From the NCBI GenBank assembly GCA_963556195.1, contig OY744529.1:56161580-56225579 (forward strand): a stretch of DNA of 64,000 bases. The letters run 5' to 3'. A model generated the notes under the pieces. That model was not told the origin of the DNA, searched no databases, and was given only the letters and a program-made list of their open reading frames with translations. The position numbers and the translations under genes were made by a program. The stretch is from Sepiola atlantica (lineage: Eukaryota > Mollusca > Cephalopoda > Sepiida > Sepiolidae). Below, piece by piece: positions 34,295 through 46,309 of the stretch (its first letter is position 1; each line of letters starts with the position of its first letter).

Positions 34295-34305
34295 ACCAGA
34301 ACAAC
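34129..34305 (-). repeat. Family R3 fragment between trinucleotide arrays
   Basis: Reading the - strand: AATCATCAGTGATTGCTCAC, then ATTGGTGGGGTTCCCTGGAG, as in the copies at 30230 and 49450. It is followed by CTC/CTA/ATA triplets to 34295. Confidence 0.55.
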
Positions 34306-35276
34306 TCCGTGGAAAGCCACCGGTTTTTAGCAAAGTAAATGACTGGGGTGCATTGTCCAGCTGAGGCATAAAACTAATAGCATTATTGTAACAGTTTGAA
34401 TGCCGGACATGACAACTAGTTTCAAATACTTTTTGATTATTTTTCCATTTGTTATAAAGTGGGTATCATTTGAAGGGATTCAAAGACAAGTCAAAATAAT
34501 CCGTTGGAGTTTGGAGTTAACGGAATGACAATACGCGGGGTAACACAGAAGGTCAATGACAGAGGTACTGTGCACGTATGAGAAGAAAAAAACAGCGTGA
34601 CAAAAGGCAATTTGATTGGGATTTGCGACGATTGCATTGAGAACACGAACACAAAAGTTCTCCCCTGAAGCTAATCAAACTAACTGTAAGCCAACTTTTA
34701 CGACCTTATGTGATATTACGTTGGGAGAATCTTTCTCGGGAAAAATAGGCTCTGATTACCCTGTTTAATACTAATTCTTGCCAACTGACTTACCACACAT
34801 ATCACAAATTACGAATGAACTTCCATTTCGAAACTTGTTGAATAAAGAAACTATATTATATTTTTCATAAAGCTGCGTATAACGTGTTCTTTCTTGACAA
34901 CCAACGGACTATATAGCCGAAGTAATGAAAGGAGTTACAAGTGAGGCGACATCGGCGAGTCTAGCAGAAGGCAGTGCAAGAGGGAAAATCAATCCTATTG
35001 AATGGCAGGCTAGCATTTTGAGAATGAAATGTAGTAAAGAAACATCAAGCAAAGTAGATGAGAAACGGTGGGAATGTAAACTATGAGGAAACAGGAATGA
35101 GAACGTCAATCATATGCAGCAGACTGGCGTACTGCTAAAATCATCTAGAATTCTCGGAGGAATTTTGCACTAGTAGTAAGAAAAATTACGGTCCCTTATT
35201 AAGACAGTGTTTACGATGATGATGATGATGATGTGCATAATTTTTTTTATATGTTAACCTCTTTCCCTCTCACTCT

Positions 35277-35278
<2 letters not shown>
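34306..35278. other. Non-coding DNA, no gene seen
   Basis: No domain recognised. A short (GAT)n lies at 35215-35232. Confidence 0.5.
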
Positions 35279-35353
<75 letters not shown>

Positions 35354-35510
35354 CACACATATATATATACATATGTTTTTTATATATATATATACATATT
35401 TTATATATATATACGTTTATTTATATATATATATATATATATACATATGTTTATATATATACATATGTTTATATATATATATATGTTTATATATATATAT
35501 ATGTATATAC

Positions 35511-35562
<52 letters not shown>
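35279..35562. repeat. (TA)n array with TACA and TATGTTTA interruptions
   Basis: About 280 bases. The later half repeats ACATATGTTTATATATAT at roughly 20-bp spacing. Confidence 0.95.
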
Positions 35563-36096
35563 AGTCAATGTTTGTTTGTGTGTTATGGAAATCGATATAT
35601 TAATAATTAAAACGTTCAATTTAAGTTACAATGAGGTTTAAATTTAACAGGGAATCTAAAGACACTATTGAAATATTCCTTCAATTCCATCTGGGGTCAC
35701 TACAGGCAATTATCGGTTAGGGCAATCAAATAACTGAAATATATTAGGGTGTAAAAGAAACACAATTTATTTTAAAAATAAAATTAACTAAAATTATTAG
35801 CTGAGTGAAGAATATACTTAAAATAGTTCAAACATTTTAATTTGTATTTTTAAGATTCAAAATAATTAAATAATAACGAATCTTTTTCGATTTGTTGAAG
35901 ACAATTTATGTTTTACAGAAATACAGCGTCAACCAAGAGTTGTATTAAAAGATTCCACCGCGCTAACATTTTTATATTACTCCAAATGTTATATTTCACT
36001 TTTCTTTCAATGTAAAAATTGTAAAAATGACTACATTTGAAATGATTTTCGATCAGCACTATATCTCAACACTGGCAACGCCGGTTAAATACCGCC

Positions 36097-36099
<3 letters not shown>
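35563..36099. other. AT-rich non-coding DNA
   Basis: No recognised feature. Confidence 0.5.

Positions 36100-36191
<92 letters not shown>
36100..36191. repeat. (TA)n array
   Basis: About 45 TA dinucleotides with one TACA break. Confidence 0.95.
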
Positions 36192-36194
<3 letters not shown>

Positions 36195-37479
36195 GTCGCC
36201 GAGTATCTAGTAGAGGATGAGAATTCATCTTTCATGAAAGGCTCATTAAACTTATCAGCCCTCTCTTGTGTTTCTTCTGTTCAATCCATCAAAAGCAAGT
36301 CTCATCAACTATCCATTCTCCCCATTCCATAATAGTATCCGTAAAGAATCTTATATCTCTCCTTCCCTTGAGTACTTCCTGTGTGTTAACCTTTGTTGAA
36401 TGTCGATGTTATTATATCCGTTGCTCAGGGGCGGAGGTTCCTTCGTGGCTTATGTTTTACGAGCCCAGCGCTTAGCTGCTTCTTGATTATGCATTGTTGA
36501 ACGCAGATGTGATATCAGATGTTATGAACCTCATAGCTATTACGAAGTTTACTAATTCACGAAAGTTGACGAGGAACTATCATTTGTGCTTGTTTCTCAA
36601 GCAGTATTTCCGCAGCTGCAAAATTGACTTTTTGCTTTATATTTGACAGGGGTGTATTGAATGATTGGATAAGTAAAGTCTAAATTCATACAAAATGGAT
36701 ATATTCACGAGCAAAGAGAAATATATATAACGTGCGGAAAGAGAGAGATGGCATTTTGGACAAAGGCAAAGTTAAAAATCTAGCGTAAAAATGAAAATTA
36801 CCATATTAGAATTCATGGCCCCTTAAGCGATGACGAAACTATCTTCATCGAAAGGTCAGTCAAATTGTTACCCGCCATTTTTTAAAGGATTTTGTTTGAA
36901 ATATTTATTTAGCTTGTTTAACTCGTTGCATTAATCTTCCTGTTGTTTATTGAAATCTACACCATGTTACTCTCATAGTTCATGCGGATTCTTCAAGTTT
37001 ATTCGTCCCAGAGTTAGCGGGATTTTTTGTTGCCTTACCTTTTTTCTTTTCCAATTTCACAAGTTTATGTAAAAGTTTATGTAATTTCTGCAATTTTGTA
37101 ATGGTTTCTGATGTTAACCTAATAATTTTCTTCGTTGACAGACTCAGATTATGTAAAAGTTATACATATACAATCATAATGCATATCTCCAGGGAAAAGA
37201 GTGGCGCTCTCCCTTACATCTCGCTCTAGTAGCCAAAGAAAAAGAAAACCAATTTTTTAACCTTTCCCATAAATATTCGATTTAACTCAAATCACATTTT
37301 AAGATAAATATCTCATTTGAAATAGATTCAGTTAAAATATTCACGTTTCAATGGGTCAAAAAAGTTAAACTAAAAATAAATATTACATTCGTAAGTTTTT
37401 TGTTCAGTATATTCATGAATCTACCACATTATAGATGCAATATATATAATTATTAGTTTGTGGAAGGTTGTGTGTGTAT
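36192..37479. other. Unique non-coding DNA, no gene seen
   Basis: 36200-36480 is less AT-rich but has no coding domain that I recognise. Confidence 0.5.
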
Positions 37480-37835
37480 GTATATGTAAAGTTAAGTATG
37501 TGCATATTTTTATGAATTTAAATTAGATATTAGAATTCATCAATTAATAAATATTACCCGAATTTTAATTTCCTAGGAATATTTCAAACGGTTTTAAGGG
37601 CCATAATATGGGCACAATCTCCCATGTGACAATTCAAATATTTTAGATTTACATGAAATTCGATCGATAGTGATTAGAATCAAATTAATCAAGATTCCCT
37701 GAATTTCAATTTCTTAAGACCCTTTAAGCCTAAGCGTTAAATTTGAAAATATTTCTAGAATTGAAATCATGTAATATTTTTTGATCAAAATTAGAATAAA
37801 GATTCAAGACATAACATTCAGTATCAGACTAAAGA
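37480..37835 (+). repeat. Dispersed repeat family R1, copy C
   Basis: Shares ATCAATTAATAAATATT.CC, GGGCCATAATATGGGCACAA, TTTCTTAAGACCC, TCATGTAATATTTTTTGATC and AGAATAAAGATTCAAGACAT with copies A and B. It has no 31-bp array at the site where copy B has one. Confidence 0.65.
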
Positions 37836-38384
37836 GATGATGAAAACAGTATTTATATATTAATCTCCTACAAATTCTTTGAGGGTTCTTTTGTGGGCCA
37901 ATAACTTTTTCATCAACATATTTTTTTTTTGGGGGGGGGGACTCCATTCTCATATATCCTCTTATTCCTAAGATTTCGGACTTGCTATCTGGACTCGATC
38001 GAATTAGAACTCAATGTTCAACTACTCTCTGCTTGCTCTCCAGTGCAATTACATGGACACATTTGATCTTTTTCACATCTTTCTTTTGTTTATAATTCTT
38101 ATATTTTATAATATATGCTTCCAGTGATACATTATCTTACTGTATTTTTTCGTCTGATAAAAAGAGCTTGTCTTTGAAAATCCTTAGATTAAGAAAAAAA
38201 CACTTTTATATTACTTGCTTGAATATCTGATTAATTGATATATATAGTAATTTATCCAAGTTTTATATTCATTATAATACCATTATTAGATTAATGCTCT
38301 ATCTATTATATCGGACATCCTCTTATCATGAAAAGATCTAAGATAAAGATAATATTTTAATTTTAATTGTTTATTTTATATTTC

Positions 38385-38388
<4 letters not shown>
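37836..38388. other. AT-rich non-coding DNA
   Basis: A T-run and G-run (TTTTTTTTTGGGGGGGGGG) lies near 37921-37940. No gene. Confidence 0.5.
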
Positions 38389-38462
<74 letters not shown>

Positions 38463-38533
38463 ACGTGTGTGTATATATATGCGTATAGAGCTAGAATATA
38501 TATATATATATGCATATACATATGTATATATAT

Positions 38534-38572
<39 letters not shown>

Positions 38573-38888
38573 GTACAGAGCTACAGTATATATATATATA
38601 TATGCATATATATATATATATATATATATGCTATACATATAAGCATAACCACATATATACATATATATATACACACACATATAATATAATAAACAATATA
38701 TACATATATATATATACACACATCCATATAGTTACATATATATATATATACATATATAATATATGCGCATATATACATACATAGATATACATATATATAT
38801 GTATAAACATATATACTATATATATCTATAAATATATATACATATATCGATAGATATATCTACATCCATATATATATCGACATATTTT

Positions 38889-38945
<57 letters not shown>

Positions 38946-38962
38946 ATATATGTGTGTGTGTG
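38389..38962. repeat. 0.57-kb TA-rich alternating array with TG and CA blocks
   Basis: (TA)n, (TG)n, then TATATGCATA, TATACAC and TACATA repeats, and a final (TA)n-(TG)n. The same texture as 4832-5744. GTACAGAGCTACAGTA near 38573 is a near repeat of GTATAGAGCTAGAATA near 38482. Confidence 0.93.
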
Positions 38963-40989
38963 TTGCTCATATAATGTTGTACATATGCTGATATGTGCAG
39001 CTATTTTTCATTGCTTTGAGCAATTACTGTTATGTTTTTTATCCCAAGACAATTGTTAGGATATTGAATTGATTTGTGAAAGCAAATTCACCATTCCTTG
39101 ATAAATGGCTTACAGAAATTCAAGCAATAATTTCATACTTTTCCCTTTACAAACAAAAGTGTTTTCTGAATAAGACGATATAATCCAGTTTGCGTGTATC
39201 CATCGGTTTTTATTTAATCTGATTATTTATTCTTTTTTAAACAGCATTCAGTGAACACCAGTATAATAACACATCTACTCGTTTGTTAGGTTCTTCACCA
39301 TTGTACCAGGTGTAAAACATAGCCATGATTAAGAAGATGCTTCCAGTAATTTGATAGAAATTTCTGGTCAGGAATCTTATTACATTTTTGTAAATAATCA
39401 TTATTCTTCTAATAACCGTCATCGTAGGAATCATTTTTTATTATTTAGTAGACTAATATATACTTCAGCTTGTTTTTTTTATCTATTGAAAGTAATTTTT
39501 TTTGTATTTTGACAATGCTTGTTCAAATACAAGCATTGTCAAAATACAAAAAAATATCAAAGAACACATTACAATGTTGGAAGGGTGTTTTTTTCGGTGG
39601 TTTATATTCTTGTAAAACAAGTTAGAGTTATATGAACAAATGAAAAGGTTCGTGCGATAACGCTAAGGAGAGTGACGTAGTTCAGCATAGCTATTATTTA
39701 GACCCATTAACGATTACAAGCTTATTAGACAAACGAGCGTGAGATTGTATAGGCATGAGTTTCATTATTGCATCCTTATACGCCATTGTCTTAAAATACA
39801 AGAAATTTCAGCTTTACGTGGAATCGATCCCGAATAATTAAATTTAAAAACTGGCCCAACACAAATGCTTTTATTATTAAATACACATTTAACGTAGAAT
39901 CGTAAGCGTTAATAAGCTGTATTAGAAACATATAAAAATATAAAAATACTTGATATTCATGAAAAGACTTGCGTATTTTAACGATTATAATTGTTTAAAC
40001 TGTTTTGTTTCAATAGATCAAAATATGATATATTCATATATGTGAGTACAAGATAAAAGAATGCGTGTGCTAAGCTTTTCCACCAATCAGAATCCTTCGC
40101 CAAAGTAATGGCAAAAGAAAGCCATCTTTCGTTGTATAGAGACGCATGTTTCCGTCTACGTAAAACAAAATAATTATTGTTTAAGTATTTTTTCAATCAG
40201 ATTTCGCCCTAAAGTCGAACAAATCATCGATAGGATCCAATTATGATTTCCCTTGAATTAACAGACGATGGAAATAAGATTCTTTGCTATCGGAAAATCT
40301 GTTGTTTTAACTTTGATGTTTCTGTCTTTCTTATTTTGGTTTGACTTCGCAAACATTTTTATTGATTTTCTATTTCATAAGAGAAGTGTTAATTTTTTCA
40401 AAAATTACTCCGTGGCGCCTCTCAGTCTACGTAGGTTGTCTCTTTGGCTCCATGCAAGCATGGAAAACGATCATTTTGAATTACTTATGAGAAACTTATA
40501 TTTACTTATCTCTAATTGAAAATCTAACTAAATAAGTAGAAGCGAGATAAATTAATGTTGCTGAAAAAAGAAAGAAGAGCAGTAAGAATGCGTTCGTTTC
40601 ATTTTGCTGAGACAGTGGAATAAAAACACTTCTATAAACAAATCGGACGAAAAAGCAATGCAAGTGGAAACAGTTTCAATACCCGCATTCTTTTCAAAAT
40701 ACTTAAACATACAAATTAAATGAATGAATTCAAGTTTCAAAATCTTATTTAAAAAAAAAACTTGGTAAAAGCCTGGAATACTATAGAAATAAATGTTAGA
40801 AAATCTACATAAAATCTAAAAGTTTCTGGGAAGATAATGGAAGTCGTCCCGAAGTTTTCTTAGTTTTTATAATTTCTTACCTTTTTCTTCTGATGAGCGT
40901 CAGACGAAAAGGCCATTAAGATATTTTAATATTCTTCTAATTATTTTTCCCTCCCCTCGAAAAATATGTCTCCTCTAAAATTAATTTCA

Positions 40990-40996
<7 letters not shown>
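38963..40996. other. Unique AT-rich DNA with one strong hairpin
   Basis: No gene that I can support. The - strand frame at 39237-39434 (YTWYNGEEPNKRVDVLLYW near its end) is the least random-looking one, but it has no family match that I know. Confidence 0.45.
39497..39554. repeat. Perfect 26-bp-arm hairpin
   Basis: 39497-39522 (core TTGACAATGCTTGT) and 39529-39554 (core ACAAGCATTGTCAA) are exact complements around a 6-base loop. Confidence 0.93.

Positions 40997-41049
<53 letters not shown>
40997..41049. repeat. (TA)n array beside a SINE
   Basis: About 26 TA dinucleotides ending at the tail end of the 41050-41168 SINE. Confidence 0.95.
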
Positions 41050-41054
<5 letters not shown>

Positions 41055-41168
41055 ATACGTACATAAAAGTAATTCGTAGACACGTGTTTCTGGCTAATTT
41101 AGACAAGGATCGAACCTTCGATATTGAATTAGCTCAGCGTCTTACCAATGGACTACGACGCCCTGCCT
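41050..41168 (-). mobile_element. tRNA-derived SINE, family S2
   Basis: Reading the - strand, GGCAGGGCGTCGTAGTCCAT then TGGTAAGACGCTGAGC (A-box region), AAGGTTCGATCC (B box, 41108-41119), then a body CCAGAAACACGTGTCTACGA and ACTTTTATGTACGTATAAAA ending at (TA)n. The internal promoter boxes sit about as far apart as in a tRNA. The acceptor arms do not pair, so it is a SINE head and not a tRNA gene. Confidence 0.75.
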
Positions 41169-41375
41169 AGAAATATGTACGATTTTTATCACCTAAATAT
41201 TTAATGCATTTTTATGTAATTATTTTTTATTGGTGATTGCATGGTTCGTTGTTTTTTTGCTTACTACTATTTCGATTGTTTCACTTATTGAGTTATTAAG
41301 ATGCAGAAAATTGCATTATTATTCGTCTCTAACTTTATAGGACGTATTTTTCGTTAATATATATATATATGTGTT

Positions 41376-41445
41376 TATATATTTTATACGTACATAAAAG
41401 TAATCCATGGACACGTGTTTCTGGCTCACAGCCGTCATCAGCATG
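41376..41445 (-). mobile_element. Second S2 SINE fragment (tail only)
   Basis: TTTTATACGTACATAAAAGT followed by ACACGTGTTTCTGGCT repeats the tail of the 41050 copy. It then continues into different sequence (CACAGCCGTCATCAGCATGG). Confidence 0.65.
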
Positions 41446-41700
41446 GCTAACTAGAGATAGATATAGTAAGTTATGAAAATATATTTATGGCAATTAAACT
41501 ACACAGAGGCTTCCGTGTTTTATCCCAGTAGGGAATCGTCAGGCTATAATGGGGATGAAACGCGGGAGCGTTTGTGTAGCTTAATTGACATAATATTTTT
41601 TCATAACTTACTACCTAGCTCTACTCACTGTTGAAGTAAATACTGAAAATTGATACATAAAAGATTATATCTCCTTATAACATTTTATGTAGATACATGA

Positions 41701-41701
<1 letters not shown>
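41446..41701. other. Non-coding DNA
   Basis: Contains short echoes AAGCTACACAAACGCTCC / TTAAACTACACAGAGGCTTC in inverted orientation (about 41570 and 41495). No gene. Confidence 0.45.

Positions 41702-41769
<68 letters not shown>
41702..41769. repeat. (AAT)n-(AT)n microsatellite
   Basis: Twelve AAT triplets passing into TA. Confidence 0.95.
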
Positions 41770-41774
<5 letters not shown>

Positions 41775-41820
41775 AGGTACACGATAATTCATGAAAATGA
41801 AATACCGTGGTAGACAAAAT

Positions 41821-42018
41821 GTGTGAAAAATGACAAATGGAAAACAGGTTAAAGTGCAGGAGAAAAAAAAGATGAGAGATTTGACCGGTTTTGTTCGTGT
41901 TGGCGTTTTTTTACAAAACATTTCTGAAGACGTTTGCCAACACGAACGAAACCGGTCAAATCTCTGGTCTTTTTTTTCTCCTGCACTTTAACCTGTTTTC
42001 TATTTGTCATATTTCACA
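41821..42018. mobile_element. ~200-bp foldback (MITE-like) element
   Basis: The left arm 41821-41904 and right arm 41936-42018 are inverted copies. They share GTGTGAAA.ATGACAAAT, AAAACAGGTTAAAGTGCAGG, ATTTGACCGGTTT and TTCGTGTTGGC. The right arm runs directly into a long CA array. Confidence 0.85.
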
Positions 42019-42111
42019 CACACACCCACACATACACACACAGACACGCACACCCACACATCCACCCACACACACACACACACACACACATACACACACA
42101 TACCCACACAT

Positions 42112-42180
<69 letters not shown>

Positions 42181-42181
42181 T
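42019..42181. repeat. (CA)n-(TA)n-(GA)n compound microsatellite
   Basis: About 108 bases of CA with CCCACA interruptions, then TA, then 26 bases of GA. Confidence 0.95.
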
Positions 42182-42689
42182 CTTACGTTACCGGCGCTGA
42201 TACATAGAATCTCTGTTCAAAATCCCAACAAACTCCCATCAAAATCGATCTAAAATATTAACTATTAATATTGTAATTTATAATGCATCACTATTTATTT
42301 TGTTTTCTTCACATCTTATGTCTCTGCACTTCAAGTGAAGGTCTGGTTTGTGCTGTCCCTCCTCGGTCTTCTCATCCTCCTTGACCCTATGCAAATATTT
42401 TGTGTGGTGTCAGTCTAGGCTCGTACCATTTATTTATGTTTTTTTATTAAAATTTTTTTTTAAATTTAACATTTTATTTTTAAAAAAAAATTGGGGGGGG
42501 GGGCAGGGAGCTGATGGAATTTCTCGCTATTTCTGTTCATTGGTTCATTTTTGTGTCGTGTCAGTAGAGGCCAGTGTAATTTATTCGGGGGGAGCTTATA
42601 AAGTGATGTTTTTTGCATTTTCTGTTCCTTTGTTTGTGATGTGTTCTTTCTGTTGTTTTTTTTTCTTCCTGTAGTAGATTCTGTGTGAC
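42182..42689 (-). other. Probable 3' untranslated part of the adjacent LINE relic
   Basis: Poly-T, poly-G and T-rich patches and no gene. It lies downstream of the 42690-43275 relic in the direction of transcription. Confidence 0.35.
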
Positions 42690-43275
42690 CCTTCGTAGCT
42701 TATGCGGGTTGGTTTCCGCATTCAGTGATTTTTCTTAAGATTGTAGCTGTTTTGATAATTGCTGTCCTTTGTATAGTTTTAATTATCCCTTTGATTCCAA
42801 TTTCTCCCAGTCTTTTTTCCTGTTTTTTTCGATTGTTCCTAGTGCTCCTACGATTATTGGTATTATACTGAATTTCTTCATGCTCCATATTCCTTTCAGT
42901 TCTCTGGCTAGTTCCGTGTATTTGCTTCGCTTTTCTGTTTATTTGATTTTCACTCTGTGGCCTGCTGGAACGGCGAAGTCTACGATTTTGCAAGATTTTT
43001 CCTTCTTGTGATTATTATAACATCCGGTCTCCTTGCTTGTATGAGTTTATCTGTTTGTATATCCATATCCCAGGTGATTTTGTGTTTTTCGTTTTCCAGT
43101 ACTGTTTCTGGTTTATTTTTGTACCATTTGTGTGCGTATTCGAAATTCAATTGTTTGCACAGTTCCCAGTGTACTGCTTTCCCCACACAGTCATGTCTGT
43201 TCTTGTTATTATTATTATTTTTATTATTATTTTTATTATTAGTAGTAGTAGTAATAGTATTATTATTCACTCAGA
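42690..43275 (-). pseudogene. LINE relic: C-terminal RPD-type endonuclease-like region
   Basis: On the - strand, 43270 to 42980: GKAVHWELCKQLNFEYAHKW, then KNKPETVLENEKHKITWDMD and RRPDVIII. After a one-base frame change near 43005 it continues SCKIVDFAVPAGHRVKIK, KYTELAREL, IIPIIVGALGTI and, after another frame change, TIQRTAIIKTATILRKI. The layout RPD, about 15 residues, D-F-A-V-P resembles the restriction-like endonuclease signature of site-specific LINEs (R2/R4 type) and the similar tails of other LINEs; that placement is from family knowledge. Several stops and at least two frameshifts show it is dead. The reverse transcriptase is not present. Confidence 0.65.
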
Positions 43276-43325
43276 GTTATATTCTTCTTCTAATCATCTT
43301 TCATTATTATTACTATTATTCACTA
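43204..43325. repeat. (ATT)n / (TAG)n array at the LINE edge
   Basis: ATT and TAG triplets broken by ordinary sequence. It is followed by CACAAGTCATTACGAATGGT, which resembles the R3 family. Confidence 0.75.
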
Positions 43326-43663
43326 AGGATTCCCACACAAGTCATTACGAATGGTTGCCCATTAAATTAAATGCACGAATTTTCAACCGGTCTTTTCTAA
43401 ATTTCGTTATTTTTACTTTGAGAATATAAGTTTATATTTGATCTACTTCTATATAATCACCACTATTTGTGAAATATTGGGTTATTGCATTCTTCTACAT
43501 ACTGCCATATGTCAGTATTGTTGTTACAACCGATGATCATTCATTTGAATATTTCTTTTATTGTCATTAATAATTTTACCTCCCACTTTTGTGAAAACGA
43601 GTGAGAATTTCCACAATTATTTTTGTAAATGTTATCAACAGCACCAGTAGAAACGAAAGTACG
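43326..43663. other. Non-coding DNA
   Basis: No gene seen. Confidence 0.5.
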
Positions 43664-43666
43664 AAA

Positions 43667-43719
<53 letters not shown>

Positions 43720-43739
43720 ATAATAATAATAATACTAAA

Positions 43740-43771
<32 letters not shown>

Positions 43772-43803
43772 ATAATAATAATAATACTAATACTACTAAC
43801 TAC

Positions 43804-43850
<47 letters not shown>

Positions 43851-43864
43851 ATAATAATAATAAC
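43664..43864. repeat. (CTA)n / (ATA)n trinucleotide array
   Basis: Three blocks of CTA, each ending in ATA triplets, separated by AATACTAAATACCACTAC-like links. The order matches the 296-665 minisatellite. Confidence 0.95.
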
Positions 43865-44690
43865 AATGCTAATACAGCAGTAGCTGTTATAACATTTTGT
43901 AATGATTATGGTTTCAGTATTGAATTTCTATTTCTAGTTTTTCTTCTAACTTCATTAAAGACAACCTGACTATCTTCCGGGCAATTTCTTTGATTATCTC
44001 AAAGAAATCTTAATTCTAATCAAAATTTGGAAAAGACAAACATTTAAATAATAATTCTACGAAAATCAATATGAACTAGTTGAAAACATTTTTTTAGTTA
44101 GAGAAGAAAAAGAAGAAAGAGAAGTAGAAGAAGAAGATTTTTTTTTGTTTAGAAACTATTTACTTGTTTTACTGCACTGTCTAGTATTTAACCATTCGAA
44201 AAGGTTTTACCTCATAATTGAAAGGAAAGAGTCGTTAATATAAAGACAGGTAGAAAAGAAGAGAAAGGCAAAAAGAGTCATAGTAGTTGGGCAAATTTAA
44301 AGAAAATAGAACCAAGTAAAATCTCAAGGAAAACAAATATTCCATAATCATAGCAAAAAGCATAAAACTAATTGATAAATAATACACTCAGTCATGTAGT
44401 TAGAAAATAAAATACATTGTCTGAATGACAAGTCATGGCAATTAATTTTAAAATTTGTTACATTATTTTGATTTAATTTTTAATTAAAAAAGTATCAGCA
44501 GCGTCGTTAATCAGGGGACAAGCTTAAGCCAGTCTGTGTTACAAGTTAGTGGTCAAATGTCAGGTGTTCACCAGCTGTGGTAAAATCTAATCTTTACGGA
44601 TTGGCTATGAGAAATACACATTTATATGCTGCTTAATTAATTTAAGTTATCAAATGTTTTCATTTGCCTGATATGTTAGCAGTTTTATTG
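43865..44690. other. AT-rich non-coding DNA
   Basis: A GAAGAAAAAGAAGAAAGAGA purine patch lies near 44100. No gene. Confidence 0.5.
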
Positions 44691-45262
44691 TAAAATAAAT
44701 CATTACTTTAATTATTGAACAATAGATTATTACTTTAATAATCGAATAATATATCATTACGTTGATTATTGAATAATAGATAATAACTTTAATTATGAAT
44801 AATAGATTATTACTTTAATTATTAAATAATATATCATTACTTTGATTATTGAATAATAGATAATAACTTTTACTATTAAATAAGTGATTATCACTTTACT
44901 TATTGAATAATAAAGCATTAGTTTAATTATTAAATAATAGAGCATTAGTTTAATTATTGAATACTAGATAATTGCTAAAATTATTTAATACTAGATCATT
45001 ACTGTAATTATCGAGTAAAAAACATTTCTTTAATTATTTAATAATAGATTATGACTTTAATTATTGAATAATTAATTATTACTTATATTATTTAATACGA
45101 GATAATTACTTTAATTGTTGAATACGAGATCATTACTTTAAATATTAAATAACATATCATTACTTTAAAAATGTAACAATAGGTTGTTACTTTAATTATT
45201 TAATAATAGATCATTACTTTATTTATTGAATAATAGATCATTACTTCAATTATCAATATTAC
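44691..45262. repeat. Diverged AT-rich tandem repeat, unit ~30-35 bp
   Basis: Repeats of ATTATTGAATAATAGATCAT followed by TACTTTAATT for about 570 bases, with many small changes. It is far more diverged than the other tandem arrays in the window, so probably much older. Confidence 0.85.
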
Positions 45263-45269
45263 GGTATTG

Positions 45270-45270
<1 letters not shown>

Positions 45271-45352
<82 letters not shown>
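45271..45352. repeat. (ATC)n trinucleotide array
   Basis: About 27 ATC triplets, uninterrupted. Confidence 0.97.
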
Positions 45353-45534
45353 TCTTCTCCTGCTTATTCATCTTTAATATTGTTTGCAAAACGACTCCAA
45401 CACTTATACATCCACTGACAGCCAATAATTTGAAATCACTTAAAAAAACTCTACAATTATAAAACTTAAATAAACTTAAACGGAAAAATATGATTGAATA
45501 AAAACTTGCATAAATTTAATAAAAAGACTTCAAT

Positions 45535-45583
<49 letters not shown>

Positions 45584-46253
45584 TAAATGCAACATATGTA
45601 TCTCTCTGGCTCGGGTGATACATATGAGCGATATTCCTACTTAATCTCAAAAGATGCCTTCAAACCAGAAGAAACATTCGTGTAGCACAGTTTGGCTATT
45701 GAGGCCAATTCAAAATGCCTGAAACGTCTCAAAATGTGTCAAATTGAAAATGTCAAATGATATTGATGATAGACGTTCACGAAAATGATTAATTTTCAAA
45801 CGCCCTTTCTCGTATTCCCGTATTTGAATTTGATTTAAATCAATTGCCAGTTTTTGTTTACATTTATAGCTTTATTTCATAGAAGTCCATGACTACGAAA
45901 TTCCGTTTTAATGACGCGTACGTCAGTAGTAAAATAGTTGCTTTGCGAAAAGTTTTTAGTTTATATTGCAAACATATGTGTATGAATGGTGTCATTTCAA
46001 TGTGTATAGCGTTATGGTTTAGTAAGAGATATTAGATCTAATTGCTGTTGTTTATCATTTATCAAAGTAGAAAAGAAGCAATAACAAAATTCATATATCA
46101 GAGTACAAGAATACTAGTGGGTGGACACAACAAATCCTGAGATTGAAAAGTTCGTAGAAAGGGAGATGATGGTAGACTTACATCATTTTATATGAGTAGA
46201 AGGAAAATATTATTCAAAACGTTCATAGTTACACACATAAAAAAATACATACA

Positions 46254-46256
<3 letters not shown>
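45353..46256. other. Non-coding DNA with (TA)n at 45538-45580
   Basis: No gene seen on either side of the TA array. Confidence 0.5.

Positions 46257-46305
<49 letters not shown>
46257..46305. repeat. (TA)n array
   Basis: About 24 TA dinucleotides. Confidence 0.95.

Positions 46306-46309
<4 letters not shown>

Noticed and set aside
39237..39434. Small membrane-like protein on the - strand
   Set aside because: Sequence looks less random than most, but there is no family match I can name, no splice sites and no neighbours; not enough to call a gene.
41101..41168. tRNA gene
   Set aside because: A and B boxes are present but the acceptor arms do not pair and the sequence continues into a repeated SINE tail.
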